A stretch of DNA of 64,000 nucleotides from Leclercia sp. 29361. GTDB lineage: Bacteria; Pseudomonadota; Gammaproteobacteria; Enterobacterales; Enterobacteriaceae. Below the pieces are notes generated by a model, which saw only the letters and a list, made by a program, of their open reading frames with translations, was not told where the DNA came from and searched no databases. The stretch covers positions 4,712,001 through 4,776,000 of the forward strand of contig NZ_CP049786.1 of assembly GCF_011290365.1 (NCBI RefSeq), in the 5' to 3' direction. This document shows, piece after piece, positions 29,298-40,352 of this stretch; positions within the stretch are counted from its first letter, which is position 1; each line of letters starts with the position of its first letter. The position numbers and the translations under genes are program-made.

Positions 29298-30373
29298 GTT
29301 TTCTCCCCTGAGGCGATCCGCAGCGCCTGATGCCACGGCGTGAGGTAGTTCGGGCTAAAGAAGTCGATGGCGTGCTTATCCACCTGCGTCAGCTGTCGCT
29401 GCGCTTCACGCACCACTCCTTCATTCAGGTCGTCGGTGGTGAACAGCACCGGAATGTGCTGCTCCGCCATATCCTGCCAGAACGGGTTGTCGCGGTTAAG
29501 CACGCACGGTACGCCCGCCTGGATCAGCAGACACAGCGTGCCAATCCCCTGCTGACGCGCGAAGATGAAGTAGCCCAGATCGCACTGGCGCAGCAAGGCG
29601 AGGTAGTCGTCAAAGGCCAGCTTATCGCTGAGGATCTGCAGATTCTCCGGGCTAAACAGCGCCAGCCCGCTCTGACGGACTTCATCGATGTACGCCGCGT
29701 TATTAGCAGGATAGCCCATGGGCACGATCACGTTGACCGTATCGCCAAACTGCTGATGCACCGCCTTCAGTGCCGCAATATGCTCGTTGCTGCGGTCTCC
29801 GGAGTTGCCCACCAGAATCGTCAGCTTGCCCTCGCGTTTCACGTCACTGGCTAAGCCGTTCAGGGCGGGATCCATGCGGGTCGGGAAATAGAGCAGCTCA
29901 CCGCGGACGTTCGGATGACGTTGGGCGAAATAGTTCAGATCGCCGCGGGTGGCAAAGATACAGCCCACGCGCCCCTGCGCCATGCGACGCAGCGGGTAGA
30001 AGAGACGGAACTTCCAGCCCTGGGAGACTTCATACAGGTCTGCGCCCCAGATATGCCAGTTAAACTGCGCGGGCTTGATGCCCCCGCTCAGCAGCGCCAG
30101 CCACAGGCCGGTATTGAACTGCCCGTGGAAAAAGAAACGCTGCTGGCGATCCGCTTTGGCTTTGGCGATCACCGCGTTGGCAAGCGATGCTTTGTCCGGC
30201 CAGAAAGTGAGATTCAGTGCCGGGCAGGCGGCGCTGAGGCCGGTATCCTTCCCCGCCACCATAAATTCGCGCGCATGCACGCTGCCGGGGGCCAGCTCAT
30301 CATTAAAGAACCGCAGTACGGTCTGGTTATGGTGTGGGATATCCGATCCCAGGACGTGAATCAGTGCAGTCAT
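29294..30373 (-). CDS. wecF: dTDP-Fuc4NAc:lipid II transferase WecF
   Basis: A 359-residue glycosyltransferase (GT56) that adds 4-acetamido-4,6-dideoxygalactose to ECA lipid II, giving lipid III. It begins [16 protein letters not shown] and contains the [10 protein letters not shown] nucleotide-sugar motif near 190. It overlaps wzxE and wzyE by four bases each, so translation is tightly coupled. Confidence 0.95.
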   Translation of the reverse strand: MTALIHVLGSDIPHHNQTVLRFFNDELAPGSVHAREFMVAGKDTGLSAACPALNLTFWPDKASLANAVIAKAKADRQQRFFFHGQFNTGLWLALLSGGIKPAQFNWHIWGADLYEVSQGWKFRLFYPLRRMAQGRVGCIFATRGDLNYFAQRHPNVRGELLYFPTRMDPALNGLASDVKREGKLTILVGNSGDRSNEHIAALKAVHQQFGDTVNVIVPMGYPANNAAYIDEVRQSGLALFSPENLQILSDKLAFDDYLALLRQCDLGYFIFARQQGIGTLCLLIQAGVPCVLNRDNPFWQDMAEQHIPVLFTTDDLNEGVVREAQRQLTQVDKHAIDFFSPNYLTPWHQALRIASGEKT

Positions 30374-31620
30374 GCGCGTTTATGCCAAAGTAAAAAGACG
30401 CCGCAACAGGCAGCAAAATAGACAATGTAGGTGGCCATATAGGCCTGAGCCGCACCCAGCGCGCCGTGCGCGGGGATCAGCCAGTGAGAGAACGCCGTCA
30501 GCAACGTGAACTGGCTGATTTCCGCCAGGATATAGAGCTTTAACGAGGCTTTAGCGATCACCAGATAGCCAAAGACGTAAGCGCCTACTTTCAGCACATC
30601 GCCCACCAGCTGCCAGGCGAACAAATCGCGCATCGCGGTAAACTTGTCGGAGAACAGCAGCCAGATGGCGACATCACGCAGCAGCCAGACGGTAAAGCTG
30701 GCCGCCGCCACTGCCGGTAAGACGAAGCGCAGGGAGCGGAGTATCTCGCGGGTGATCTCCTGCCGGGCGGTAAGTCGCGACAGGGTTGGTAGCAGGTAGA
30801 CGCTAAAGGAGGCAGTAATAAACTGCAGATAGGCATCCGAGATGCTGCTGACCCCTTGCCAGATCCCTACCTCATCCCAGCTGTAGTGCGCTGCCAGCAG
30901 GTTTCGCATCATCACATAGGCCACCGGCAGAGTGACGGAGGTGATAAGCACCATCAGGGTAAATTTACCCAGCTGTCCTGCGAGGAGCTTGTCCCATTTC
31001 GGCTTGAGATAGTGCAGCGGAATCGTGCCTCTGCGCATCAGCATCACCGCCGCCGGGATCACCACCAGCGCCGGAACCAGCGCCAGCCCCAGCAGCGCGC
31101 CTTCGTAGCCGCCGAGACGATAGCAGGCGTAGTAGGCGACGACCCCAATCAGGCTACCAACAATCAGCGCCAGGGCATTGCCGGCGGCATCGCGGAAGCC
31201 CTTCATCAGCGCCAGCAGCAGGTTCGCCCAGGCGATGCCCATCTGCACTAACGCCACCAGCCGCACCAGGCCCTGATAACCCGTATGACCAAACAGCCCC
31301 TGGCTGATGGGCGCGGCCGCCAGTAAAAAGATCACCGCCAGCAGGGTGGAAAAGCCCAGCACCATCGCTGAGGATGTCCCGACCACCATGCGTAATTGCG
31401 CCTTATCATCATGATATTGCGCGACGTACTTGGTGACGCCGTTGAAGATCCCCGCCCCGGCCAGCACGCCCAGCACGGTAACCAGCTGACGGAAGTTACC
31501 CGCCTGTCCGACACCAGAAGGGCCAAATGAGACCGCCAGCAGTTTGACGACCAGCAGTCCTGTGCCGATCTTGACGAGTGTGGACGCGGCGGTCCACACC
31601 GATGCTTTCGCCAGAGACAT
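30370..31620 (-). CDS. wzxE: ECA lipid III flippase WzxE
   Basis: A 416-residue polysaccharide flippase of the MOP superfamily with 12 predicted helices. It moves undecaprenyl-PP trisaccharide to the periplasmic leaflet. The conserved [18 protein letters not shown] stretch is at about 24-41. It starts one base after the wecE stop. Confidence 0.95.
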   Translation of the reverse strand: MSLAKASVWTAASTLVKIGTGLLVVKLLAVSFGPSGVGQAGNFRQLVTVLGVLAGAGIFNGVTKYVAQYHDDKAQLRMVVGTSSAMVLGFSTLLAVIFLLAAAPISQGLFGHTGYQGLVRLVALVQMGIAWANLLLALMKGFRDAAGNALALIVGSLIGVVAYYACYRLGGYEGALLGLALVPALVVIPAAVMLMRRGTIPLHYLKPKWDKLLAGQLGKFTLMVLITSVTLPVAYVMMRNLLAAHYSWDEVGIWQGVSSISDAYLQFITASFSVYLLPTLSRLTARQEITREILRSLRFVLPAVAAASFTVWLLRDVAIWLLFSDKFTAMRDLFAWQLVGDVLKVGAYVFGYLVIAKASLKLYILAEISQFTLLTAFSHWLIPAHGALGAAQAYMATYIVYFAACCGVFLLWHKRA

Positions 31621-31621
31621 A

Positions 31622-32752
31622 TCAGCCGAAATAACTCAGAAGGGTATTAATGACCGTGCGCTGGTTGACCGCAGCGAGGTTATAGAACAGCGGCAAGCGG
31701 AGTAACCGCTCACTTTCTTTGGTAGTGAAGCGATCTTCACCCACGAACTGGCCAAAGGCTTCACCGGCCGGGCTGGAGTGCAGCGGAATGTAGTGGAACA
31801 CCGCCAGGATCTCAGCCTCTTTCAGGTACGCGATCAGCTCGCTGCGATCGTCGTTATCCCGCAGCTTGATGTAGAACATATGCGCGTTATGCACGCAGTC
31901 CGCAGGGATAGTCGGCAGCTCGATACGGCCTTTGCGCGCCAGCGGGGCCAGCGCATCGTAATAGGTCTGCCACAGCGCCAGGCGCTGCTGGTTGATGCGG
32001 TCTGCCGCCTCCAGCTGGGCCCATAGATACGCGGCCTGCAGATCCGCCATCAGGTAACTGGAGCCGATATCGCGCCAGGTGTACTTATCCACCTGCCCAC
32101 GGAAGAACTGGCTGCGGTTAGTGCCTTTCTCGCGGATGATCTCCGCGCGCTCCACCAGGGCGCGATCGTTAATCAGGGTCGCGCCGCCTTCACCGCCTGC
32201 GGTGTAGTTTTTGGTTTCGTGGAAGCTAAAGCAGCCGATATGCCCGATGGTACCCAGGGCGCGGCCTTTGTAGGTGGACATCACGCCCTGCGCAGCATCT
32301 TCCACCACATACAGGTTGTGCTTTTTGGCGATCGCCATGATGGTGTCCATCTCACAGGCCACACCGGCATAGTGCACCGGCACGATGGCGCGGGTCTTGT
32401 CGGTGATTGCCGCTTCAATCAGCTTCTCGTCAATGTTCATGGTATCCGGGCGGACATCCACGAAGACGATTTTCGCCCCGCGCAGCACGAAGGCGTTGGC
32501 GGTGGAGACGAAGGTGTAGCTCGGCATGATCACTTCATCGCCAGCACCGATGTCCAGCAGCAGGGCTGCCATCTCCAGCGAGGCGGTGCAGGACGGGGTC
32601 AGCAGGACTTTCGCGCTCTGAAAACGCTGCTCCATCCACTGCTGGCAACGACGCGTGTAGCCGCCATCACCACAGAGTTTGCCGCTGCCCATCGCAGACT
32701 GCATGTAATCAAGTTCGGTGCCCACCACAGGAGGCGCATTAAATGGGATCAT
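31622..32752 (-). CDS. wecE: dTDP-4-amino-4,6-dideoxygalactose transaminase WecE
   Basis: A 376-residue PLP-dependent aminotransferase of the DegT/DnrJ/EryC1 family. It converts dTDP-4-keto-6-deoxyglucose into dTDP-4-amino-4,6-dideoxygalactose. The PLP lysine is Lys181 in F-H-E-T-K-N-Y-T-A-G-G, and E-D-A-A-Q at 151-155 supports the cofactor. Its substrate is normally made by RffH and RffG, whose genes are not in this cluster. It starts four bases after wecD. Confidence 0.96.
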   Translation of the reverse strand: MIPFNAPPVVGTELDYMQSAMGSGKLCGDGGYTRRCQQWMEQRFQSAKVLLTPSCTASLEMAALLLDIGAGDEVIMPSYTFVSTANAFVLRGAKIVFVDVRPDTMNIDEKLIEAAITDKTRAIVPVHYAGVACEMDTIMAIAKKHNLYVVEDAAQGVMSTYKGRALGTIGHIGCFSFHETKNYTAGGEGGATLINDRALVERAEIIREKGTNRSQFFRGQVDKYTWRDIGSSYLMADLQAAYLWAQLEAADRINQQRLALWQTYYDALAPLARKGRIELPTIPADCVHNAHMFYIKLRDNDDRSELIAYLKEAEILAVFHYIPLHSSPAGEAFGQFVGEDRFTTKESERLLRLPLFYNLAAVNQRTVINTLLSYFG

Positions 32753-32756
32753 CTTG

Positions 32757-33431
32757 TCACCTGTATAGCCAGTAAGCGGTGGTTTCGATGTTGCCGCCGC
32801 TGGCGATATAACGTTTAAGCGCGGCGGTGTTGCCCATCTGGGTCGCCACCCGCAAAGTAGAAAGCTGCTGTTGCTGAGCCCAGCACAGCGCCGCCTGCAT
32901 TAACCGCTCCCCCATGCCACGCCCGGCCAGCAGGCCAATACGCGCCTCGGTGTCATTCAGTTTACGCAGGGAGACAAACCCCTGGATGGCGCCATCCGGC
33001 GCACGGAACACCAGGCAGAGATGGTCGAAACTGCCTTTTACCGCATTTTCGATCCACTGGGCATAGAAGCGACCGCTGTCGTCCGGGGCGTACCAGGGCG
33101 TGCGAAAGCGGCTCTGCGCAAACGCCTGAGCGGCTAGCTGGCGCAGCGCCGGGATATCCTGCTCCGTGGCGATCTCCGCTCCAGGACACGCATGCTGCGT
33201 CACCGCGATCGCGAGATCGACTTCACCTTCCACCAGCCTGAAGCCCTGCTGCTGGAGGGCATCCAGCCAGTCGGCCCGGGTGGCCGGAATTTTGGCCTGC
33301 ACACGTTGCCAGGCGGCTAAATCATCAGCCGCCAGCAACGGGGCGTTATCAGCCAGGCGCACAATGGCCGTGGGCAGGGAGAAAAACTGACTTTCCCAGT
33401 CCAGCGGCTGTAATTCGCCACGCAACTGCAT
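32757..33431 (-). CDS. wecD: dTDP-4-amino-4,6-dideoxygalactose acetyltransferase WecD
   Basis: A 224-residue GNAT-family acetyltransferase making dTDP-Fuc4NAc from the WecE product and acetyl-CoA. The CoA-binding segment is [12 protein letters not shown] near 175, and the C-terminal [11 protein letters not shown] matches the family. Its ATG overlaps the wecC stop by one base (TGATG). In E. coli two further genes, rffG and rffH, separate wecC and wecD; here there is no room for them. Confidence 0.93.
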   Translation of the reverse strand: MQLRGELQPLDWESQFFSLPTAIVRLADNAPLLAADDLAAWQRVQAKIPATRADWLDALQQQGFRLVEGEVDLAIAVTQHACPGAEIATEQDIPALRQLAAQAFAQSRFRTPWYAPDDSGRFYAQWIENAVKGSFDHLCLVFRAPDGAIQGFVSLRKLNDTEARIGLLAGRGMGERLMQAALCWAQQQQLSTLRVATQMGNTAALKRYIASGGNIETTAYWLYR

Positions 33432-34693
33432 CAGCGCCAGACACCTTTGGTATCAACGATAAATTCCTGACGCACGGCATCGCCCGAAATCGCTTTAAAC
33501 TCGTTATGATCCACCAGCAGTACCAGCACATCGGCGGTGGCCAGCGCATCATCCACACGCGTCAGGGTGCAGTGTCCAGCCAGCTTGTTCGGCAGCTCAT
33601 GGATATTGGGTTCAACCACCTGGGTTTCACCGCTGTGCCAGTCGGCAATCATCTCAGCAATTTCCATCGCCGGGCTTTCACGCAGATCGTCAATGTTCGG
33701 CTTAAAGGCGAGACCAAAACAGGCGATGGTCACCTCGTTCGCCCGCTTGCCGCTCTGCGTCAGGTAATCCGCCACCGTGGCTTTCACCTGGTTCAGCACC
33801 CAGTGCGGTTTGCTGTCGTTCACTTCGCGGGCCGTACGGATCAGGCGCGCCTGCTGCGGGTTCTGCGCCACGATAAACCACGGGTCGACCGCGATACAGT
33901 GGCCGCCTACGCCCGGACCAGGTTGCAGGATATTGACGCGCGGATGGCGGTTCGCCAGACGAATCAATTCCCAGACGTTAATTTCCTGATCGGCGCAAAT
34001 CAGCGACAGTTCATTGGCAAACGCGATGTTGACGTCGCGGAAGCTGTTTTCCGTCAGCTTGCACATCTCGGCGGTACGGGAGTTGGTCACCACGCACTCG
34101 CCTTCGAGGAAGATGTTATACAGCTCGCTGGCGCGGGCGGAACAGACCGGGGTCATGCCGCCTATCACGCGATCGTTTTTAATCAGTTCGACCATCACCT
34201 GCCCCGGCAGCACGCGCTCCGGGCAGTAGGCGACGTTAATATCCGCCTGCTCGCCCGCCTGCTGTGGGAAAGTCAGATCCGGACGCGCCTCGGCCAGCCA
34301 CTGTGCCATCTGCTCGGTGGCACCCACCGGGGAGGTCGACTCCAGGATCACCAGGGCGCCTTTTTTCAGCACTGGGGCGATGGATTTGGCAGCTGCCTCG
34401 ACATACACCATATCCGGCTCATGATCGCCTTTGAATGGCGTTGGCACGGCAATCAGATAGGCATCGGCGGTCACTGGCGTGGTACTGGCTTTCAGGTATC
34501 CGCCTTCAACAGCTATTTTCACCACGTTGTCGAGATCCGACTCAACAATATGAATTTCACCCCTGTTGATCGTCGCAACCACATGCTGGTTGATATCCAC
34601 ACCCACTACCTGTTTTTGACGGGAGGCAAATGCCGCCGCCGTTGGCAGCCCAATGTAGCCAAGACCAATGACGGAAATGGTAGTAAAACTCAT
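33431..34693 (-). CDS. wecC: UDP-ManNAc dehydrogenase WecC
   Basis: A 420-residue NAD-dependent dehydrogenase oxidising UDP-ManNAc to UDP-ManNAcA. The Rossmann motif G-L-G-Y-I-G-L-P is at about 10-17, and the catalytic-cysteine region [10 protein letters not shown] lies near 260. Full length, ending K-G-V-W-R as in E. coli. It overlaps wecB by four bases and wecD by one. Confidence 0.96.
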   Translation of the reverse strand: MSFTTISVIGLGYIGLPTAAAFASRQKQVVGVDINQHVVATINRGEIHIVESDLDNVVKIAVEGGYLKASTTPVTADAYLIAVPTPFKGDHEPDMVYVEAAAKSIAPVLKKGALVILESTSPVGATEQMAQWLAEARPDLTFPQQAGEQADINVAYCPERVLPGQVMVELIKNDRVIGGMTPVCSARASELYNIFLEGECVVTNSRTAEMCKLTENSFRDVNIAFANELSLICADQEINVWELIRLANRHPRVNILQPGPGVGGHCIAVDPWFIVAQNPQQARLIRTAREVNDSKPHWVLNQVKATVADYLTQSGKRANEVTIACFGLAFKPNIDDLRESPAMEIAEMIADWHSGETQVVEPNIHELPNKLAGHCTLTRVDDALATADVLVLLVDHNEFKAISGDAVRQEFIVDTKGVWR

Positions 34694-35820
34694 AGCGATA
34701 CCTGATTGTGTTTAAGTGCGTGCAAAATACGGTCACAGGCCTGGCCATCACCATACGGATTATGGGCCCGGCTCATGGCCTGATACTCTTCGTTGTTATG
34801 TAGCAGGCGCGTCACCTCTTCCACGATGGTTCGTGAATCAGTACCCACCAGCCGCACCGTTCCGGCTTTGACCGCTTCCGGTCGCTCGGTGGTTTCACGC
34901 ATCACCAGCACCGGTTTTCCCAGTGAAGGCGCCTCTTCCTGAATGCCGCCAGAGTCAGTCAGGATCAGCCAGGCGTGATTCATCAGCCAGACGAAAGGCA
35001 GATAGTCCTGCGGCTCAATAAGGATGACGTTTTCAACGTGCCCCAGGATGCGGTTGACCGGCTCACTGACGTTGGGATTCAGGTGAACCGGATAGACAAT
35101 CTGCACATCTTCATTAAGTGCTGCGATCTCCGCCAGCGCATGGCAGATTTGCTCGAAGCCCTGACCAAAGCTTTCCCGACGGTGTCCGGTGACCAGGATC
35201 ATCTTTTTGCCAGTAGCCAGGAAAGGATACCGCTCCGCCAGTTCGCCACGCAGGGTGTCACTCGCCTGCACCCGGTCGCGCACCCGGATCAGGGCATCGA
35301 TCACCGTGTTGCCGGTGACAAAGATATGCTGGTCGTTAACGTTCTCGCGCAGCAGGTTCTGCCGGGAGTTCTCCGTCGGCGCGAAGTGGTACATCGCCAG
35401 ATGCCCGGTCAGGGTACGATTCGCCTCTTCAGGCCAGGGGGAGGAGAGATCGCCGGTACGTAATCCGGCTTCGACATGCCCCACCGGAATACGCTGATAG
35501 AACGCCGCCAGGCTGGTGGCGATGGTGGTGGTGGTATCTCCATGCACCAGCACGACATCAGGCTTAAACGACTCAAGAATAGGTTTTAACCCTTCCAGAA
35601 TACGGCAGGTAATTTCAGTTAATCCTTGTCCCGGCTTCATAATATTGAGGTCGTAATCGGGAACAATAGAAAAGAGGTTAAGGACCTGATCCAGCATCTC
35701 CCGATGCTGTGCGGTAACGCAAACTTTCGCCTCAAAATAAGGGTCGCTTGCCAGCGCATGAACCAGGGGCGCCATCTTGATGGCTTCCGGCCTCGTACCA
35801 AAGACGGTTAGTACTTTCAC
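34690..35820 (-). CDS. wecB: UDP-GlcNAc 2-epimerase WecB
   Basis: A 376-residue non-hydrolysing epimerase producing UDP-ManNAc. It opens with the family signature [12 protein letters not shown], and has H-G-D-T-T-T and [11 protein letters not shown] in the N-terminal lobe and T-D-S-G-G-I-Q-E-E in the C-terminal lobe. It follows wzzE by 57 bases, the largest gap inside the cluster. Confidence 0.96.
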   Translation of the reverse strand: MKVLTVFGTRPEAIKMAPLVHALASDPYFEAKVCVTAQHREMLDQVLNLFSIVPDYDLNIMKPGQGLTEITCRILEGLKPILESFKPDVVLVHGDTTTTIATSLAAFYQRIPVGHVEAGLRTGDLSSPWPEEANRTLTGHLAMYHFAPTENSRQNLLRENVNDQHIFVTGNTVIDALIRVRDRVQASDTLRGELAERYPFLATGKKMILVTGHRRESFGQGFEQICHALAEIAALNEDVQIVYPVHLNPNVSEPVNRILGHVENVILIEPQDYLPFVWLMNHAWLILTDSGGIQEEAPSLGKPVLVMRETTERPEAVKAGTVRLVGTDSRTIVEEVTRLLHNNEEYQAMSRAHNPYGDGQACDRILHALKHNQVSL

Positions 35821-35877
35821 ATCGATTCTCTTCGATTAAGCGATGAAGGCCATAAGCCTTCATCGTAGATGGCGTTC

Positions 35878-36924
35878 TTAATTTTTACGACGACGGGTTA
35901 ATGCCACGCCAGCACCAATTAAGGCACCCACAATCCCCCACATAATCATCAGGAATGCACGACGTGGACTATCGCGTTTTACAGGTTCTTCAGGAGTTCG
36001 CAAATAACGATAGGTCTGAAAACGTGGGTCCAGTGTCGGACCTACGTTGAGGGTGGTCAGCATGGCGCGATTTTGGTCGTAGTCGAGGTCAACATCCGGC
36101 CCCACGGCCTGCAGGTTTTCCAGACGCGCCTGCAGCATCGGGCGGCCCAGCAGGAACATTTCAGAGTCCGGCAGTTCGGCCGCCGGCACGTCGGTTTCGC
36201 TGCGGGAGATATTGCTCTTCTCAGCAATCTTCAGCGCCTGTTCAATATTATGTACCCGGCGATTGAAGATCGCTTTCGCTACCTCTTCCTGACGTTTGAC
36301 CTGCGCTTTCATCTGTACGGTACGCGCCGCCCAGGCCCCTTTCAGCTCATCATTCAGATGGCTGGCCGCTCGCTGGCTGGCAAACGCGACGTACTGACGC
36401 AGCAGGTTATTCGCATCTGGCGCGGTTTCCGCAATCAGTTTGACGTTGTCATTGATGTTGCGCAGCGGGTCGCCCGCCATAAACTGAATATTGTTGATCA
36501 GCTCATCCAGCAGGGCGGCATCGGCCTTGCTGTTGCCCACCATCCGCTGTTTGAAATAGTCGGTCTGGTTCCAGAAATCACGACGAGTATCCCAGGAGGC
36601 GAGCTGCATGATGAACTCTTTGTAAGACTCATCCATCACCGAAGGTTGGTCGGCGGAGGTCGGATTCGCTTTTACATCCAGGTTACGCAAAAACTGTTGC
36701 TGGGAGTAGAAACCTCCGAGCATGTTCACCGTCGGACGATCGGTAATCGCCGTCGCGCTCCACTCCTGTCTGGCGAAAAAGGTATAAGCCAGAGCGATAA
36801 GTGCAAAGCCCAGCGCCATACCTACAATCCAAAACTTGCCCGCCCATAACACGCGGAACAAGCCACGAACATCCAGCTCATTCTCAGTTACCACTGATTT
36901 TGCTCCCGCCAACGGTTGAGTCAT
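35878..36924 (-). CDS. wzzE: ECA chain-length regulator WzzE
   Basis: A 348-residue polysaccharide co-polymerase of the Wzz family. One membrane helix lies at about 31-50, a long periplasmic coiled domain follows, and a second helix at the C-terminus ends in R-R-R-K-N. The Pro-rich segment before the last helix is typical. It sets the modal length of ECA made by WzyE. It starts 12 bases after wecA. Confidence 0.95.
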   Translation of the reverse strand: MTQPLAGAKSVVTENELDVRGLFRVLWAGKFWIVGMALGFALIALAYTFFARQEWSATAITDRPTVNMLGGFYSQQQFLRNLDVKANPTSADQPSVMDESYKEFIMQLASWDTRRDFWNQTDYFKQRMVGNSKADAALLDELINNIQFMAGDPLRNINDNVKLIAETAPDANNLLRQYVAFASQRAASHLNDELKGAWAARTVQMKAQVKRQEEVAKAIFNRRVHNIEQALKIAEKSNISRSETDVPAAELPDSEMFLLGRPMLQARLENLQAVGPDVDLDYDQNRAMLTTLNVGPTLDPRFQTYRYLRTPEEPVKRDSPRRAFLMIMWGIVGALIGAGVALTRRRKN

Positions 36925-36936
36925 TACAGTCCCGAT

Positions 36937-38040
36937 TTACTTGGTTAAAGTTGGGTTATTGCCATTATTTCGACGCATACGGCGCTTCACGCGTTTAATA
37001 AACCGCGCCACTTTCCATGCGCGTTTAATACAGTAGCCGTACAGGAAAAATGCTAGCAAGAATAATACCAACATTACCCATTCAGGGATGAAATGTGCGT
37101 ATTCTGCGGCAACACCGATCCCGGCCAGCAGAGCCGCGGCCAGGGTAATTAAGACAAATGCCTGACGCGAGGTGAAGCCGGCGCGCATAATGAGATGGTG
37201 AATGTGTTGACGATCTGGCGAGAACGGACTCATCCCTTTACGCAGACGGCGATACATAATCGCCACCATATCCATCAGCGGAATAGCAATAATCCACAGC
37301 GCCGTCACCGGGCTGATCGGGTGGGTATTCCCTTGAGTGGTTTCCAGCAGGATCCAGATAACGGTAAAACCAATCAGCGTACTCCCGGCATCGCCCATAA
37401 AGACTTTGTAGCGACGGCCCAGCACACCCAGGTTAAGGAGGATATAAGGCAGAATGGCGGCAATCATTGCAAAGCACCACATCGACAGGCTGTACTGACC
37501 GTCGAACCACAGGATGATGCCGATTGCGGCGAACGAAACGCTGGAGAGACCACCCAGCAGGCCGTCAATGCCGTCCACCATGTTAAAGGCGTTAATCGCC
37601 GCCCACACGGCAAACAGTGTCAGGAAGTAGCCGAACGGCCCCAGCACCATCTCCCAGGTACCGAAGATATAGCCGAGGCTGCTAAGGTAGAGCTTCCCGA
37701 CTACCATCATGATGACGCCGATAGCCGCCTGAACCGCGGCGCGGAACTTCACGCTAATATCGAATCTGTCGTCCAGCGCCCCCACCAGTACCAGCACACC
37801 GGCACAGGACAGATAGAGCGCCGCATGCGGGATATAGTAATCCGCAATACTGAAGGTAAAACAGATGCCCGCATAAACAGAGATTCCGCCAACCAGCGGA
37901 ATCAAGCCTTGATGGCGTTTACGATAATTGGGCTTATCCACCAGACCGACTCTCTTCGCCGCCTTACGGGCAAGAAATAGAAAGCAGGTGGTGAAAAGAA
38001 AAATACTGATTAGCTCAGTCACCGCGGTGAGTAGATTCAC
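36937..38040 (-). CDS. wecA: Undecaprenyl-phosphate GlcNAc-1-phosphate transferase WecA
   Basis: A 367-residue integral membrane enzyme with about 11 helices that makes GlcNAc-PP-undecaprenol, the first step of ECA and of many O antigens. The D-D-R-F-D motif lies near 90, N-M-V-D-G-I-D-G-L near 155, and H-I-H-H-L in the large cytoplasmic loop near 280. The start is GTG, chosen because it gives M-N-L-L-T as in E. coli; an ATG six codons upstream is also in frame. First gene of the cluster. Confidence 0.95.
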   Translation of the reverse strand: MNLLTAVTELISIFLFTTCFLFLARKAAKRVGLVDKPNYRKRHQGLIPLVGGISVYAGICFTFSIADYYIPHAALYLSCAGVLVLVGALDDRFDISVKFRAAVQAAIGVIMMVVGKLYLSSLGYIFGTWEMVLGPFGYFLTLFAVWAAINAFNMVDGIDGLLGGLSSVSFAAIGIILWFDGQYSLSMWCFAMIAAILPYILLNLGVLGRRYKVFMGDAGSTLIGFTVIWILLETTQGNTHPISPVTALWIIAIPLMDMVAIMYRRLRKGMSPFSPDRQHIHHLIMRAGFTSRQAFVLITLAAALLAGIGVAAEYAHFIPEWVMLVLFLLAFFLYGYCIKRAWKVARFIKRVKRRMRRNNGNNPTLTK

Positions 38041-38230
38041 TATGGATACTCTCAACAAATGTTAATCCCGGAAGTATAACCTTGAAGGCTCGGCTCCAGA
38101 AGGAAAAAGCAGGCCTCACCCAAGTCCCTTTGTTTATTTTTCAAACAATTAATTTTCTACTTTGACGAACATTCCGATTTTCGCCATCCGCAGAATAATT
38201 CTACAGCGCACTGTAACAGCGTATAAGTCA

Positions 38231-38264
38231 GAAAAGAAAAACGCCACGTAAAAACGTGGCGTTC
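38231..38264 (-). terminator. Intrinsic terminator of rho
   Basis: On the minus strand, a 9-bp stem (AACGCCACG / CGTGGCGTT) with a six-base loop is followed by a T-rich tract, about 20 bases after the rho stop. It separates rho from the ECA cluster. Confidence 0.9.
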
Positions 38265-38280
38265 AGGCGCTTTATTTACT

Positions 38281-39540
38281 TTACGAGCGTTTCATCATAT
38301 CGAAGAAATCGTCGTTAGTTTTGGTCATCGCCAGTTTGTTAATGAGGAACTCCATTGCGTCGATTTCACCCATTGGATGGATGATTTTGCGCAGGATCCA
38401 CATTTTCTGCAGCTCTTCCTGAGTGGTGAGCAGCTCTTCTTTACGGGTACCGGAACGGTTGTAGTCGATAGCCGGGAAGACGCGTTTTTCCGCAATCTTA
38501 CGAGAGAGGTGCAGTTCCATGTTGCCTGTACCTTTAAACTCTTCGTAGATAACTTCATCCATCTTCGAACCGGTATCGATCAGCGCGGTGGCGATGATGG
38601 TCAGGCTACCGCCCTCTTCCACGTTACGCGCAGCACCGAAGAAACGCTTCGGACGGTGCAGGGCGTTGGCATCCACACCACCGGTCAATACTTTACCGGA
38701 AGCCGGAACCACGGTGTTATAGGCACGCGCCAGACGGGTAATGGAGTCGAGCAGGATGATAACGTCTTTTTTATGCTCAACCAGACGCTTCGCCTTCTCA
38801 ATAACCATTTCCGCAACCTGAACGTGACGGGATGCTGGTTCGTCGAAGGTAGAAGCAACCACTTCACCTTTTACCAGACGCTGCATCTCGGTCACTTCTT
38901 CCGGACGTTCGTCAATCAGCAGTACCATCAGCACGCAGTCTGGGTGGTTGTAAGCGATGCTCTGCGCGATATTCTGCAGCAGCATGGTTTTACCCGCTTT
39001 TGGCGGTGCCACAATCAGACCACGCTGGCCACGACCAATCGGAGACGCCAGATCCAGAACGCGAGCGGTTAAGTCTTCGGTAGAACCGTTACCACGCTCC
39101 ATGCGCAGGCGAGAGTTCGCGTGCAGCGGCGTTAAGTTCTCGAACAGGATCTTATTGCGCGAGTTTTCTGGTTTGTCGTAGTTAACTTCGTTAACTTTCA
39201 ACAGCGCAAAGTAGCGTTCACCCTCTTTAGGAGGACGAATCTTACCTGAAATGGTGTCACCAGTGCGGAGGTTGAAACGGCGGATTTGGCTGGGGGAAAC
39301 GTAGATATCATCAGGACCGGCGAGGTAGGAGCTGTCTGCAGAGCGGAGGAAACCAAATCCGTCCTGCAATATCTCCAGCACACCGTCGCCAAAGATATCT
39401 TCGCCACTCTTTGCGTGCTGCTTCAGGATGGCAAAAATGATGTCCTGCTTGCGCATACGAGCCTGGTTTTCCAGTCCCATATTTTCGCCGAGAGTGATCA
39501 GCTCAGAAACCGGCGTATTCTTTAATTCGGTAAGATTCAT
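38281..39540 (-). CDS. rho: Transcription termination factor Rho
   Basis: A 419-residue hexameric RNA helicase, the same length as E. coli Rho. The N-terminal cold-shock-like RNA-binding domain covers about 48-120, Walker A is A-P-P-K-A-G-K-T near 178-185, the Walker B region [11 protein letters not shown] follows, and the Q and R loops lie in the C-terminal half. Rho represses its own synthesis by termination in its leader in E. coli. Confidence 0.98.
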   Translation of the reverse strand: MNLTELKNTPVSELITLGENMGLENQARMRKQDIIFAILKQHAKSGEDIFGDGVLEILQDGFGFLRSADSSYLAGPDDIYVSPSQIRRFNLRTGDTISGKIRPPKEGERYFALLKVNEVNYDKPENSRNKILFENLTPLHANSRLRMERGNGSTEDLTARVLDLASPIGRGQRGLIVAPPKAGKTMLLQNIAQSIAYNHPDCVLMVLLIDERPEEVTEMQRLVKGEVVASTFDEPASRHVQVAEMVIEKAKRLVEHKKDVIILLDSITRLARAYNTVVPASGKVLTGGVDANALHRPKRFFGAARNVEEGGSLTIIATALIDTGSKMDEVIYEEFKGTGNMELHLSRKIAEKRVFPAIDYNRSGTRKEELLTTQEELQKMWILRKIIHPMGEIDAMEFLINKLAMTKTNDDFFDMMKRS

Positions 39541-39878
39541 AATGGTGTGGGTTCTTAAACTCGGGGTGATACTCGAACTTAATTTGTGAATGGTATGGCA
39601 GGGTCATCCATGCCTGTTTAGCGGCCATCAACTCATGTCTGTTCGCTGTCTGGTCACAGGGAAAGCACAGAACTGAAACGACAAGACGGATTGAGTGACA
39701 AGCCCGGAATCTATCCACTTCACGCACTGTTTAAAGGAAACAACGGGAAGTATCGGGTAAAACAAGATTCAAACAACAAGGTATGTTTAAAACGAAGTCA
39801 TAGGTAACTTAGCACGACTCAAGCCGGGCGTCCAGAGATCCAAACAATTTAGAAACCCTGGACGCACAGACGAGAACC
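39541..39878 (-). promoter_or_regulatory. trxA-rho intergenic region and rho leader
   Basis: 338 bases without a confident gene. A hairpin at 39828-39865 (GCGTCCAG / CTGGACGC, 22-base loop) follows trxA. The region then holds the rho leader. DNA encoding the middle of the E. coli RhoL peptide (L-N-P-S-C-R-F-S-S) is still recognisable near 39660-39700, but in its frame a TAG stands just upstream and no ATG is found. A different frame, 39503-39727 with a GTG start, is open and runs into rho. Confidence 0.6.
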
Positions 39879-40208
39879 TTACGCCAGGTTGGCGTCCAGG
39901 AACTCTTTCAGTTGACCTTTGGACAGTGCGCCCACTTTGGTCGCCGCAACTTCACCGTTTTTGAACAGCAGCAGCGTTGGGATGCCGCGGATGCCGTACT
40001 TAGGCGCGGTGCCAGGGTTCTGGTCGATGTTCAGTTTCGCTACGGTCAGTTTGCCCTGATATTCGTCAGCGATCTCATCCAGAATCGGGGCGATCATTTT
40101 GCAAGGACCACACCATTCAGCCCAGAAATCGACGAGGATCAGCCCGTCAGCTTTAAGTACGTCCGTGTCAAAACTGTCGTCAGTCAGGTGAATAATTTTA
40201 TCGCTCAT
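39879..40208 (-). CDS. trxA: Thioredoxin 1
   Basis: A 109-residue thioredoxin with the redox site W-C-G-P-C at residues 32-36 and the cis-proline loop G-I-P-T. It reduces disulphides in ribonucleotide reductase, PAPS reductase and other targets. The ATG giving M-S-D-K-I-I-H-L-T was chosen over one four codons upstream. It is divergent from rhlB and upstream of rho. Confidence 0.98.
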   Translation of the reverse strand: MSDKIIHLTDDSFDTDVLKADGLILVDFWAEWCGPCKMIAPILDEIADEYQGKLTVAKLNIDQNPGTAPKYGIRGIPTLLLFKNGEVAATKVGALSKGQLKEFLDANLA

Positions 40209-40352
40209 ATATAACTCCACAGGAATAAGCCTGGTGCGTTGATCTCGCTTCCATCAACGACCTGTTGATGTAGCATTAACCAACTAAAGGTTGACTTTAT
40301 TTCACCGGATACGCTTTCGTAAAGCAATAGATAGCTGATATTCTACCACACT

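Noticed and set aside
33506-34705. A 399-codon open frame opposite wecC
   Set aside because: Antisense shadow of wecC.
39503-39727. A 74-codon frame across the rho leader as a real gene
   Set aside because: It overlaps the rho start and resembles no known protein. It is mentioned as a finding about the leader, but not annotated as a gene.
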